Source: a virus. From it: DNA of 44,403 nucleotides. Below, piece after piece: positions 34,417 through 40,848 of this stretch. The translations under genes were made by a program, and so were the position numbers. How positions within the stretch are numbered: position 1 is the first letter of the stretch; each line of letters opens with the position of its first letter. The notes below the pieces were generated by a model, which was given only the letters and a program-made list of their open reading frames with translations, ran no database searches and was not told the DNA's origin. The stretch covers positions 1-44,403 of the IMG/VR virus record IMGVR_UViG_3300042387_001497; one strand, written 5' to 3'.

Positions 34417-35112
34417 TCATTCCAGTCCAGTGCCAATTACGGCCATGCCCTCCCTCATGCGGCGAATTAGGGCCGTTGCGGTCTCCTTGGTGGGGAACCT
34501 GTCAATCAATCCGTGCGAATTGAAGTTTGTGGTTACGATTGTATGCCTAAAGTGAGCCATCCTCTCGTCGATGATTGCGAAAATGTCTGTCTCCATCCTT
34601 GGCGTAATTCGCTCCTTGCCCAAGTCGTCAATGATTAGCATCGGGACCTTGCATAGATAGTCGATTGCCTTCTCATGTGCTCCGACTCCGTTCTCAAAAC
34701 TTCCGATGAGCATTGAGTCCAACTTCCTGGGAGAAAGGAACTCGAACCTCATTGGGTAGTTTCGCTCAAAGAACCTCTCGGCAATCCACCAAGCGGCCCT
34801 GCTCTTGCCAGCGCCTGTTGTTCCGTGGAAAAGGTATGAGTAGTTCATCTTGAGCGAAGGCGTTGCGTTCACCTGCGAGAGCACATCCTTGATTCTCTCG
34901 TTTGGAATCTGAAGGATGTTTGTGTTGCAGAACAAAGGTGGTACATCCTTGTGGTGGTCGTGCAACTCAAGCCTGTCTGCGTTCTTCTCGAAGGGGCCTA
35001 TGTGATACCAGCACAGGCCGTAACTGAGATACTTGTCGTACTTGGCTGAATACACCAGCCCGATTTTGTTCGTGCAACCATCGTGGGAGCACTTTGCTGT
35101 TTGTAGGTTCAT
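34417..35112 (-). CDS. DnaC-like AAA+ helicase loader
   Basis: A 231-residue AAA+ ATPase. A zinc-finger-like N-terminus (Cys8, Cys13, Cys34, His37) precedes the ATPase: Walker A GTTGAGKS (97-104), Walker B MLIIDD (158-163), sensor-1 TTN (194-196) and an Arg-rich IRRMRE end (216-221). This is the DnaC/IstB type, which loads the replicative helicase. No helicase is encoded in the window, so it probably recruits the host DnaB to the phage origin. Its start overlaps the stop of the initiator gene (TAATG); an in-frame ATG at 35178 is less likely. Confidence 0.9.
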   Translation of the reverse strand: MNLQTAKCSHDGCTNKIGLVYSAKYDKYLSYGLCWYHIGPFEKNADRLELHDHHKDVPPLFCNTNILQIPNERIKDVLSQVNATPSLKMNYSYLFHGTTGAGKSRAAWWIAERFFERNYPMRFEFLSPRKLDSMLIGSFENGVGAHEKAIDYLCKVPMLIIDDLGKERITPRMETDIFAIIDERMAHFRHTIVTTNFNSHGLIDRFPTKETATALIRRMREGMAVIGTGLE

Positions 35113-35744
35113 TAGAACTCGATGTGGTTTGTTGTGGTTTGTTGCGGCTTGACGGATTCGGGGAACACGCCAATCCAAGAGTGCATAATGCTGTTGTTGA
35201 TGGCGGTTACAAGGACTGATTTGTTAACGCCCTTGAACTTTGCAAGCAGTAGTTGTTCCGCCCTCTTTGTCAAGGGCTTCTTCCTTTCCTTCCTGTAATT
35301 TTTAAACGACTCCCACGCCTCGCTGAACTCCTTGTCGGAGAACAGTTCAGAGTGCTCGTCCTTTATATCTTTAATAGTATTACTATTATTGGTATTATAT
35401 GCTACAGATTTTTCTGTAGGGGGGGCTACAGATTTTTCTGTAGGGTCTGCAGATTTTTCTGTAGGGCTAAACGACCTAGTGCCGCATGTCCTAATTGTGC
35501 GTTTTCCTTCGGGTGAAATGAACCTTGAGACATATGACTTGTCCTCAAGTTCCTTGACACCAGCCCTGATGGTTTCCTTGGAACAATGCATTGTTTCAGC
35601 AAGCCAGTCATTTGACGCAAAGCACCCATGCTTCCCGTCAAGAGACTGGATTAGTCCATATAGTATCTTTGCCGTGCTTGACACGGACTGGTCTTGCATG
35701 ACTTCCCTGGGTATAAAAATACCCCCGAACATTGATTTGTCCAT
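35112..35744 (-). CDS. Replication initiator with winged-helix N-terminus
   Basis: A 210-residue protein. Residues about 1-75 (MDKSMFGGIFIPREVMQDQS..SNDWLAETMHCSKETIRAGVKELEDKSYVSR) form a winged helix like phage replication initiators and DnaD-type proteins. The middle has a threefold PTEKSxx repeat, encoded by the inverted repeats at 35402-35464. The C-terminal half (EFSEAWESFKNYRKERKKPLTKRAEQLLLAKFKG) is typical of phage replisome organisers. The frame is open to 35780 (MARPVP...), but 35744 overlaps the RecE stop as TAATG and is preferred. Its partner is the DnaC-like loader next to it. Confidence 0.8.
   Translation of the reverse strand: MDKSMFGGIFIPREVMQDQSVSSTAKILYGLIQSLDGKHGCFASNDWLAETMHCSKETIRAGVKELEDKSYVSRFISPEGKRTIRTCGTRSFSPTEKSADPTEKSVAPPTEKSVAYNTNNSNTIKDIKDEHSELFSDKEFSEAWESFKNYRKERKKPLTKRAEQLLLAKFKGVNKSVLVTAINNSIMHSWIGVFPESVKPQQTTTNHIEF
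35360..35464. repeat. Putative replication origin inside the initiator gene
   Basis: Three near-identical units of the inverted repeat CTACAGATTTTTCTGTAG start at 35402, 35426 and 35447 (the last has CTGCAG as its left arm). The spacing is 24 and 21 bases. Directly next to them lies a 40-base A/T-rich tract (about 35360-35400). Iterons plus an A/T-rich unwinding region within an initiator gene is the arrangement of lambda-type origins. Confidence 0.65.
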
Positions 35745-36514
35745 TAGATTAGGATTTGCGACTGGGACAGGTCGGGCCAACTGTTATGCGACATGCAAGA
35801 AGAAAACAATGCATTTGCTTGCGTGAAGTCTTCCATGGCTTCGTTTGAGATTTTAGGATTGTCGATTCCAACCGAAACACACGAGAAAGGCTCCTTTGTC
35901 TCCACAAAGATGAAAATCATGTCGTTGACATGAATGCCGTTCTGATTGCACAGAATCATGTATGTAAGTTCCTGCAAGCCGTACTTGTACTCATAAATAG
36001 ACTTCTTGATGTAATGCTTTGTGAGTGGCTTTGAGGTGGTCTTGATATCCACCACAATGTTGTTCTCGGGTGAGATTAGGTCAAGCCTTCCCTTGAGACC
36101 AAATGGGAACTCCTTGTTCCTTACATAAAACGCCTGTTCGACCTTCTTGAGAGGGTCGGACATTGCCTTGTTGAACCAAGGATTCTTCTTAACGGAATCA
36201 GAACAATGCTGTGCAATCGAGTATTCCTCGGGAGACAGGCAAATCTTTCCAAGCGAGGACTCAAGGAACTGAGCCCATTCAATCTTGCCCTGCTTGGTGC
36301 GGCGGTCTCCAACTGCGGAGACTGCGTACTTGCTGTCGAATGTTTCGGGCTCAAGTGCAAGCGAGTGAGTCGCAAGCCCGATTCGCAATTCCCTCTCGGG
36401 GTGCTCGTCCTTGGGCTCTTCAAGCCAAGCCTTGTAATGGGCTGGCGAGATGAGAAGTTTCTTCATGCCGCTTTGGTTGAGGTAGGGGCATGAGTCGTAG
36501 TCGGTGTTGTTCAT
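35744..36514 (-). CDS. RecE-like PD-(D/E)xK exonuclease
   Basis: A 256-residue nuclease of the exonuclease VIII type. YLNQSGMKKLLISPAHYKAWL (11-31) and RIGLATHSLALEP (44-56) are the N-terminal signature with the conserved GxxxH. Catalytic residues are Asp145 in KGRLD, and Asp156 and Lys158 in VVDIKTT; Gln181 and Tyr185 follow (LQELTYM). It resects double-stranded ends 5' to 3' to produce the single strands that Erf anneals. It overlaps the resolvase gene by ATGA. Confidence 0.88.
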   Translation of the reverse strand: MNNTDYDSCPYLNQSGMKKLLISPAHYKAWLEEPKDEHPERELRIGLATHSLALEPETFDSKYAVSAVGDRRTKQGKIEWAQFLESSLGKICLSPEEYSIAQHCSDSVKKNPWFNKAMSDPLKKVEQAFYVRNKEFPFGLKGRLDLISPENNIVVDIKTTSKPLTKHYIKKSIYEYKYGLQELTYMILCNQNGIHVNDMIFIFVETKEPFSCVSVGIDNPKISNEAMEDFTQANALFSSCMSHNSWPDLSQSQILI

Positions 36515-36978
36515 TGTTGTAGCACGGATATTCTACTATGCGTGTCAATGGGGTCGAGTTGTGCGATTCCAACGATGATTGCTGGATTGGGGCCATGCAA
36601 CTTTCTGGTTGCCTTTAGCGCAATTTGGGAATCGTCATGCATGAACCCCTGTTCAGTCAGCACATCCAGCACGGTTTTTTCCATGTTGTCTAGGTCTGGC
36701 CTAGTTGTTTTCCACCTAACCTCTCCAAGGTGTTTCTTGGGAGTGGACTTGGGGTAGCCAAAGACCCATATGATTTCGACATGCAGAGGCCCCTCCAAGG
36801 GCTTTTCGGGCTTGTACCGAGCAAACTCCCCCGCCAAGACAGAAGCCCACCTCTTAGCCTTGCTGGAAGCGTATTTTCCAACGAAGGTTCTTCCAGACTT
36901 AGTGCGAATCACCCTAAGTGCCCCTTGGTGGGTTGCCCTTGACGGCTCGCCCTTGATAGTCATAATAATAGGACTCAT
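36511..36978 (-). CDS. rusA: RusA-like Holliday junction resolvase
   Basis: A 155-residue protein with the RusA signature RPDLDNMEKTVLDVL (93-107) followed by HDDSQI (114-119); Asp95, Asp97, Asp105 and Asp115/116 are the metal-binding candidates. The N-terminal beta region (ALRVIRTKSGRTFVGKYASSK) is normal for the family. It resolves branched intermediates of recombination or packaging. The first ATG at 36978 abuts the divergent start at 36979; ATG at 36963 (MTIKGEP) is an alternative and would leave 15 bases between the genes. It heads the leftward operon. Confidence 0.9.
   Translation of the reverse strand: MSPIIMTIKGEPSRATHQGALRVIRTKSGRTFVGKYASSKAKRWASVLAGEFARYKPEKPLEGPLHVEIIWVFGYPKSTPKKHLGEVRWKTTRPDLDNMEKTVLDVLTEQGFMHDDSQIALKATRKLHGPNPAIIVGIAQLDPIDTHSRISVLQQ
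36939..36968 (+). promoter_or_regulatory. Putative rightward promoter inside the resolvase gene
   Basis: TTGACG (36939-36944), 18 bases, TAATAA (36963-36968), on the plus strand. Same pattern as 7474-7503. Transcription would start close to the ATG at 36979, giving a very short or absent leader. Confidence 0.45.
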
Positions 36979-37446
36979 ATGGAAAATAGCGAACCAGAGA
37001 ACAAGCCAGAGGTCAAGACGATTTCAAAGGCCAAGCGCAAGAAGATTGAGCGACTATTGCTTGACGGCAAGAGTGCCACCGAAACAGCCTACTTGGTGGG
37101 CGCCAAGAGGGACGAAACCAAACTTGTCAAGAGCGAACTTCAAGCCGAGGGCAAGTTGGACATTGGCAAGGTCAAGAACGAAATTGCAAAAAATCTTGCC
37201 GACTTCGCAACGATTGCGTCAAGGAGACTTGCGGCTGAGGTTCACACGATGCCCATCGGAAGGCTGACGCTTGACGCCGCAATCGCCATCGACAAACTCA
37301 GAGACCTAGCGGAAACACAGCAGGTAACAGTGGAGAAGCGTGTCATCGTAACGCAGGACGACATCAACAACATTCTCTCGGTTCAGACGCACATAACAAC
37401 AACAGAGAAGAAACCCCTTGACGAAAGCCAACCGCCTGTGGTATAG
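36979..37446 (+). CDS. HTH protein, regulator or small-terminase-like
   Basis: A 155-residue protein. Residues about 15-60 (ISKAKRKKIERLLLDGKSATETAYLVGAKRDETKLVKSELQAEG) form a helix-turn-helix. The middle (NEIAKNLADFATIASRRLAAEVHTMPIGRLTLDAAIAIDKLRDLAETQQ) resembles the helical part of small terminase-like or phBC6A51-type phage proteins. Its separation from terL by 30 kb speaks against, but does not rule out, a terminase role. It is the first gene rightward from the divergent control point, so a regulator is just as likely. The stop codon TAG is part of the -10 box at 37442-37447. Confidence 0.7.
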   Translation: MENSEPENKPEVKTISKAKRKKIERLLLDGKSATETAYLVGAKRDETKLVKSELQAEGKLDIGKVKNEIAKNLADFATIASRRLAAEVHTMPIGRLTLDAAIAIDKLRDLAETQQVTVEKRVIVTQDDINNILSVQTHITTTEKKPLDESQPPVV

Positions 37447-37447
37447 T
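37418..37447 (+). promoter_or_regulatory. Rightward sigma70-like promoter with conserved start region
   Basis: TTGACG (37418-37423), 18 bases, TATAGT (37442-37447), then GTCTCCGTCAG. The 19-base block GGTATAGTGTCTCCGTCAG is identical to the one on the minus strand at about 652-670. It lies in the end of the preceding gene and drives the small genes from 37511 on, with a leader ending in an A/C-only stretch. Confidence 0.72.
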
Positions 37448-37510
37448 GTCTCCGTCAGCCGATGCACACTGCAAAGGACGACAAACCAACCAAATAAAAA
37501 CCAAAAAAAC

Positions 37511-37921
37511 ATGACCGACAACAACGACAACGACAACCCCTTCTCCGATGTGAGTTTCCACATGGGCGGCAAGAACTACTCATGCAGTGAGTTCGTGGCC
37601 CTCATGAACGAAAAACTCTCGTCTGATGACCCCGAGGAATTTCTCCCAGTCCTAGGGCCGCTTTCATCCAAGCAATCACTGGTTCTAGTTGAGATGACCG
37701 CATGCGGCCTTCTTAGCCCCTCCTACAACTCATACGGATTCATGCTAATCAACACGCTTTGCGAAAACAAGGAACAGGTGTTCAAGATGTACGAATTCGG
37801 TTCTAACCTGTTCAAGGAAAAGCAGGAAGAATACGAGGAAATCATCAGCGAGATTGACAAGGAAACCAACAAAAAGGTCTCCAAGCCATCCAAGAACAAG
37901 AAGAACAAGAAGAACAAGTAA
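37511..37921 (+). CDS. Hypothetical early protein with Lys/Asn tail
   Basis: A 136-residue protein. The acidic N-terminus (MTDNNDNDNPFSD) is followed by a helical body (about 35-120), with KSKPSKNKKNKKNK-like low complexity at the end encoded by a run of AAGAACAAG repeats. The start at 37511 comes right after an A/C-only leader. The tail resembles the N-terminus (MKNKKNKK) of the unrelated protein at 30934-31335. No family recognised; early, highly expressed gene from its promoter. Confidence 0.72.
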   Translation: MTDNNDNDNPFSDVSFHMGGKNYSCSEFVALMNEKLSSDDPEEFLPVLGPLSSKQSLVLVEMTACGLLSPSYNSYGFMLINTLCENKEQVFKMYEFGSNLFKEKQEEYEEIISEIDKETNKKVSKPSKNKKNKKNK

Positions 37922-37932
37922 ACCAAACAAAC

Positions 37933-38346
37933 ATGGAAAAAGAAACACTCATCAAGGCACTAGTCCTAGGTCGTTGCCAAATCACAATTGGCATTAGGCA
38001 AGCGCGCCGCATGGCCCTGTTCTTCGACAATGAGGAACAGTTCTCCAAGACCTCTCCATACGCACTGAACCTAATCATCTATTGCACCAAGGACATTTCC
38101 AAGAACAGGGAAGGCAAACTGTTCGGTGCTGACGCCACTAGGTCTCAGAAGGTAATGCTTTACAGGAAGGCCAACCTTCTAATCAAGGACATCGCCCACG
38201 CCCACAGGCTCACCTCGGGCAAGTCCACGGAGGTCGCCGCCAGCAAGATGTACGCCAAGATTCAGTTCGTTTCAGTGCTTGACTTCCTGCACGAAACTGC
38301 TACTCTCATTTCTAACGGGCTGTCCAACAGCGGCTCGTCTGAATAA
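37933..38346 (+). CDS. Hypothetical early protein
   Basis: A 137-residue, mostly helical, basic protein (MEKETLIKALVLGRCQITIGIRQARRMALFF...). It ends in a Ser/Gly-rich stretch. The leader is ACCAAACAAAC, free of G and T. No family recognised; its place in the promoter-linked early group suggests a host-interaction role. Confidence 0.7.
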   Translation: MEKETLIKALVLGRCQITIGIRQARRMALFFDNEEQFSKTSPYALNLIIYCTKDISKNREGKLFGADATRSQKVMLYRKANLLIKDIAHAHRLTSGKSTEVAASKMYAKIQFVSVLDFLHETATLISNGLSNSGSSE

Positions 38347-38369
38347 CCAACAACCAAACCAAAACAAAC

Positions 38370-38651
38370 ATGCTACCCGAACACCAATACAAAATCACAA
38401 ACCACTTCCTCAATCTCATGAGGGACGACAGCCACAAGGGAGGTTCCTTTGAGGAACTGCCCGAGAGGGAATGTGTCGTTGGATACATCGACGAGATTTG
38501 GTACGACGAGGAGGACGAATACGAGAAGGCTGGAATCATCGTCCCTGTGTCGTACATCTATCCCGATGACTTCGACTACACCGTGGAGGAACTCCCCGAA
38601 CAACTAGATGTTGTCGGATACTATCCCGACAGCGACACTGGAGTCTGCTAA
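38370..38651 (+). CDS. Small acidic hypothetical protein
   Basis: A 93-residue protein dominated by Asp, Glu and Tyr (YIDEIWYDEEDEYEKAGIIVPVSYIYPDDFDYTVEELPEQ). Such acidic early proteins can mimic DNA or bind host enzymes; this is a guess from composition. The A/C-only leader lies at 38347-38369. A strong hairpin follows the stop. Confidence 0.7.
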   Translation: MLPEHQYKITNHFLNLMRDDSHKGGSFEELPERECVVGYIDEIWYDEEDEYEKAGIIVPVSYIYPDDFDYTVEELPEQLDVVGYYPDSDTGVC

Positions 38652-38657
38652 CCCCAA

Positions 38658-38685
38658 TGGGCCAGGGGGTAAAATCCCTGGCCCA
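38658..38685 (+). terminator. Perfect 10-bp hairpin after the acidic protein gene
   Basis: TGGGCCAGGG pairs with CCCTGGCCCA around an 8-base loop. Only CCCCTTT follows, so it may be a partial terminator or an mRNA-stabilising hairpin between the acidic-protein gene and the next small gene. Confidence 0.65.
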
Positions 38686-38696
38686 CCCCTTTCACA

Positions 38697-38873
38697 ATGG
38701 AACAAAACTGGGAATACGAGGTCAACATGACCCTCTCCTTCAAGATGAATTACGAGGACGGAGACATGGCCGCCGAAGAGGGCAGGCTGTTTATCAACAA
38801 CCTCATTCGCCGCTTGAAGGAAGAAGGCGTTGAAGCAACAATCAACTCAGACGAACTCTATGGAAACGAATAA
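38697..38873 (+). CDS. 58-residue hypothetical protein
   Basis: A short frame MEQNWEYEVNMTLSFKMNYED... with Met/Glu/Asn-rich composition, placed 11 bases after the hairpin. Alternating strand and helix suggests a small ferredoxin-like fold. It overlaps the LuxR-type HTH gene (38860). No family recognised. Confidence 0.6.
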   Translation: MEQNWEYEVNMTLSFKMNYEDGDMAAEEGRLFINNLIRRLKEEGVEATINSDELYGNE

Positions 38874-39078
38874 CAATCATCCCGAAAACTGCATCCTAAC
38901 TCCTAGGCAATTGGCGGTGTGCCGAATGCTACGAGACGGCAAGACAGGGAAGGAAATTGCCGCCGAACTTGGAGTGGCATACAAGACAGTTGACAACCTT
39001 AGGGCCTTTGCATATCAAAGGATTAAGGTCAACAAACTTGCACTTATGATTAAGTGGCTTTACGAGAACAAACTCTAA
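38860..39078 (+). CDS. LuxR-type HTH protein
   Basis: A 72-residue protein consisting almost only of a GerE/LuxR-type helix-turn-helix: LTPRQLAVCRMLRDGKTGKEIAAELGVAYKTVDNLRAFAYQRIKV (about residues 12-56). The start chosen is ATG at 38860, which overlaps the preceding gene. Such isolated domains act as DNA-binding regulators; a likely target is an early-to-late switch. Its stop overlaps the next start (TAATG). Confidence 0.78.
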   Translation: METNNNHPENCILTPRQLAVCRMLRDGKTGKEIAAELGVAYKTVDNLRAFAYQRIKVNKLALMIKWLYENKL

Positions 39079-39272
39079 TGAAGCAATACAAGTGCATTTG
39101 TTGCGGAAAAGGGTTGACAGCAAGCAACGCAATATTCGCAAACAACAAGGGCATACTTATGCTCACTGGCGGCAAGCCATATTGTCCCGAGTGTCTGCCT
39201 TCCTCAAATGAGGCAGATTACGAGGAGGACACAATCGAGGAAAAGATAGACAAACTAGCAAATGATTCTTAA
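39078..39272 (+). CDS. Small zinc-ribbon-like protein
   Basis: A 64-residue protein with Cys-Ile-Cys-Cys-Gly-Lys near residues 5-10 and Cys-Pro-Glu-Cys near 36-39, a CxxC...CxxC zinc-ribbon layout, then an acidic tail (EADYEEDTIEEKIDKLAND). Translationally coupled to the HTH gene. The zinc site suggests nucleic-acid or protein binding; function unknown. Confidence 0.7.
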   Translation: MKQYKCICCGKGLTASNAIFANNKGILMLTGGKPYCPECLPSSNEADYEEDTIEEKIDKLANDS

Positions 39273-39333
39273 GATTGCAGTCTTTGCTGTAGTCGCCTGG
39301 TTCCTATACCAAATAGGAAAAGAACTTGACTAA
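39262..39333 (+). CDS. 23-residue single-pass membrane micro-protein
   Basis: The frame MILKIAVFAVVAWFLYQIGKELD starts 11 bases inside the preceding gene. Residues 2-18 are hydrophobic and the ends are charged, as in small membrane proteins of phages. Its context (last frame before the untranslated tRNA region) and ordered composition make it plausible, but such a short frame could be fortuitous. Confidence 0.4.
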   Translation: MILKIAVFAVVAWFLYQIGKELD

Positions 39334-39397
39334 TTTCCACCACCGACAACAAACAATGGGTCTTCTGCCACCCCATCATATCAACCCAACACAATGT

Positions 39398-39522
39398 TAT
39401 AGTAACAAACACTTTCACTAGGGAAACCTAGTGCGCACGGACGACATACGGTGCGGTGGTTAATAACCCAAAAAGGGTGGGGCTGACAAAAATTGTCTTA
39501 ATGGGCCTAACGGCTATGCCCC
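39398..39522 (+). ncRNA. Candidate structured non-coding RNA before the tRNA cluster
   Basis: A TATAGT box at 39398-39403 is followed at once by hairpins: CACTAGGGAAACCTAGTG (39416-39433, 7-bp stem with GAAA tetraloop), CGCAC/GTGCG (39434-39438 with 39451-39455), ACCC/GGGT (39466-39478), GACAA-AAA-TTGTC (39485-39497) enclosed by GGGGC/GCCCC (39479-39483 with 39518-39522). No reading frame uses this stretch. It may be a 5' leader of the tRNA transcript or an independent RNA. Confidence 0.5.
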
Positions 39523-39534
39523 TATACACTTTCC

Positions 39535-39610
39535 GCCACAGTAGCACAATTGGCAGTGCGGCTGCATTGTAAGCAGCGGGTTGTCGGTTCAATTCCGACC
39601 TGTGGCTCCA
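39535..39610 (+). tRNA. tRNA-Thr (UGU)
   Basis: The acceptor stem is GCCACAG/CTGTGGC (39535-39606), discriminator T and encoded CCA (39608-39610). The anticodon stem is GCTGC/GCAGC with loop ATTGTAA, anticodon TGT. It reads ACA, a favoured Thr codon of the virion genes. Confidence 0.95.
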
Positions 39611-39655
39611 TTTACGGCTCCCGCCTCTGGGAAACTACGCGGGGGTCATTCTTTC

Positions 39656-39726
39656 GGGGCGTTGGCTCAACGGTACAGCACTCGGTTTGCATCCGAGAAA
39701 TAGGAGTTCGATTCTCCTACGCTCCA
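39656..39726 (+). tRNA. tRNA-Ala (UGC)
   Basis: The acceptor stem is GGGGCGT/ACGCTCC with one G-T pair, discriminator A and no encoded CCA. The anticodon stem is CTCGG/CCGAG with loop TTTGCAT, anticodon TGC. It reads GCA. The 45 bases before it contain a CCCGC...GCGGG hairpin. Confidence 0.93.
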
Positions 39727-39731
39727 ATTTA

Positions 39732-39820
39732 AGAGGGGTGGCAGAGTGGTCTATTGCGGCGGTCTTGAAAACCGCTTGGGCTTTTGGCTCACAGGGGTTC
39801 GAATCCCCTCCCCTCTACCA
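39732..39820 (+). tRNA. tRNA-Ser (UGA)
   Basis: The acceptor stem is AGAGGGG/CCCCTCT with encoded CCA (39818-39820). The anticodon stem is GCGGT/ACCGC with loop CTTGAAA, anticodon TGA. It has the long variable arm of serine tRNAs (TTGGGCTTTTGGCTCA). It reads TCA, a codon common in the virion genes but avoided in the amidoligase cassette. Confidence 0.95.
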
Positions 39821-40060
39821 TTTTAGTGATGATAAGCAAAAGGTGACGCTAAGCATTATAGCGTTATCTCCGCACCTGGTTCCAGGAAAACAATTTCACC
39901 CGCCGTCAAAATCGAGCCAAATGTCAGGCCGCATTAAAAATCCAAAAGACCTAAAACCAGCAGAACATCCAAAAAGACCAAAACAGCCAAAACGCTCAAA
40001 TCACATGATAACAGCAAAACTTCGTATAATTCAAAAATACCCCAAAATGGCAATATAAGA
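39821..40060. other. Non-coding region with repeat-like elements
   Basis: No gene seen; frames crossing this region also run through tRNAs. Two elements resemble the terminal repeats: AGTGATGATAAGCAAAA (39825-39841) and GGTGACGCTAAGCATTA (39842-39858), in the same order as the AAGCAAA and AAGCATTA units at 117 and 167. The second contains the hairpin ACGCTA/TAGCGT (39846-39864). Confidence 0.5.
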
Positions 40061-40095
40061 TATAATACATATAATACATATAATACATATAATAC
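40061..40095. repeat. Tandem 9-bp repeat TATAATACA
   Basis: TATAATACA occurs three times perfectly and a fourth time up to TATAATAC. Each unit contains a perfect TATAAT box. They may be decoy or alternative -10 elements, an unwinding region, or simple slippage. Confidence 0.85.
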
Positions 40096-40124
40096 GGAAA
40101 AACCAGAAAACTAAAGAAACATTG

Positions 40125-40179
40125 CCGTAACACAACCGTAACACAATCGTAACCCAATCGACATCAAACCGTAACAATT
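40125..40179. repeat. Five tandem 11-bp repeats, candidate operator
   Basis: CCGTAACACAA occurs twice perfectly, then as TCGTAACCCAA, TCGACATCAAA and CCGTAACAATT. The 11-base period is about one helical turn, so a protein would bind all units on one DNA face. The array ends seven bases before a TATAAT box (40186-40191) with no good -35, fitting an activated or repressed promoter for the amidoligase cassette. Confidence 0.72.
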
Positions 40180-40185
40180 GCCTGG

Positions 40186-40191
40186 TATAAT
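40186..40191 (+). promoter_or_regulatory. Probable -10 box of the amidoligase cassette
   Basis: A perfect TATAAT with ATCAAA at the -35 position, so dependence on the 11-bp array is likely. Transcription would start near 40198, leaving a leader of about 85 bases that, from about 40226, consists nearly only of A and C (AAACCC-type runs). Confidence 0.55.
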
Positions 40192-40284
40192 AGGAGATGG
40201 TCAAAATAGGGTAAAAGTAGGATTTACCAAAAAACCCGAAAAACCCGAAAAAACCATAAAACCCAAAACCCAAAAACCAACAAA

Positions 40285-40848
40285 ATGGCCAAAATGATCA
40301 AAATCAACAATATCCAGGATTTCTCGGAATCCTGCCAAAACGAGTTTCACCATCTTTATGGTGAATACTTGAAATCCTGCGGAGTCAGGATTGAGGCAAA
40401 CCCTGTAGACCCGAATATCTGCGATATCGTGTATACCGTGGTTTCCAGCAAGTTGCAGGAACTGGAATCGCCCGAATCCAAGCAAAGCGTCAATATCCCT
40501 GTTCCTGGGTATAACGCATTTGACACGATTTTCTCAATCGGTGAGAACTCAGCAAAGTCCTTTTCCGAGGATTTGAAGCGTTTGGACTATCTGGAGGAAT
40601 CCAGCAAAGTCGTTATCTCCGAAATCCACCAAGCCAATGTTTTGGGCATTATCGGCGCTTTCGTCCGTATGCTGGAAACCAAGGGAATCTACATTGTCGG
40701 CAAAAGCATTGAAGTCGACAATCTGCACGAAGTCGCAGATGCCCTGGAAACCGAGAAAGAGCATTCCAACGATAACCCCATTCCCGAGATTTTCGAAATC
40801 CTTGAATCGGACGATTCCGATTCCGAGGAAAACGGCAATCTCAACTAA
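40285..40848 (+). CDS. 187-residue unknown protein of the amidoligase cassette
   Basis: An acidic protein with a helical N-terminal part (about 8-65), a mixed centre with SSKVVISEIHQANVLGIIGAFVRMLETKGIYIVGKS (about 112-148), and an Asp/Glu/Ser tail (ESDDSDSEENGNLN). No family recognised and no catalytic motif. It is the first gene of the cassette, with the glutamine amidotransferase and amidoligase downstream, and shares their codon use. It could be a regulatory subunit, a carrier, or the protein that gets modified; the acidic tail with several Glu/Asp would be a possible acceptor. That is inference only. Start at 40285; ATG at 40294 is possible. Confidence 0.75.
   Translation: MAKMIKINNIQDFSESCQNEFHHLYGEYLKSCGVRIEANPVDPNICDIVYTVVSSKLQELESPESKQSVNIPVPGYNAFDTIFSIGENSAKSFSEDLKRLDYLEESSKVVISEIHQANVLGIIGAFVRMLETKGIYIVGKSIEVDNLHEVADALETEKEHSNDNPIPEIFEILESDDSDSEENGNLN

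Noticed and set aside
33938-34420. 160-codon frame starting MSNEKKPSKAKDK, overlapping the HNH gene
   Set aside because: Its start overlaps the loader stop (ATGA), but the first 95 codons read through a clear HNH gene in another frame and look like shadow sequence. Only the last 65 codons are kept as a gene.
35402-35464. Possible short CRISPR array
   Set aside because: Three units with 3-6 base gaps lie within a gene; no spacers of usual length and no cas genes. Iterons are the better reading.
39550-40058. Plus-strand frames of 60 and 123 codons across the tRNA cluster
   Set aside because: They translate tRNA-Thr, tRNA-Ala and tRNA-Ser; no coding signal outside them.
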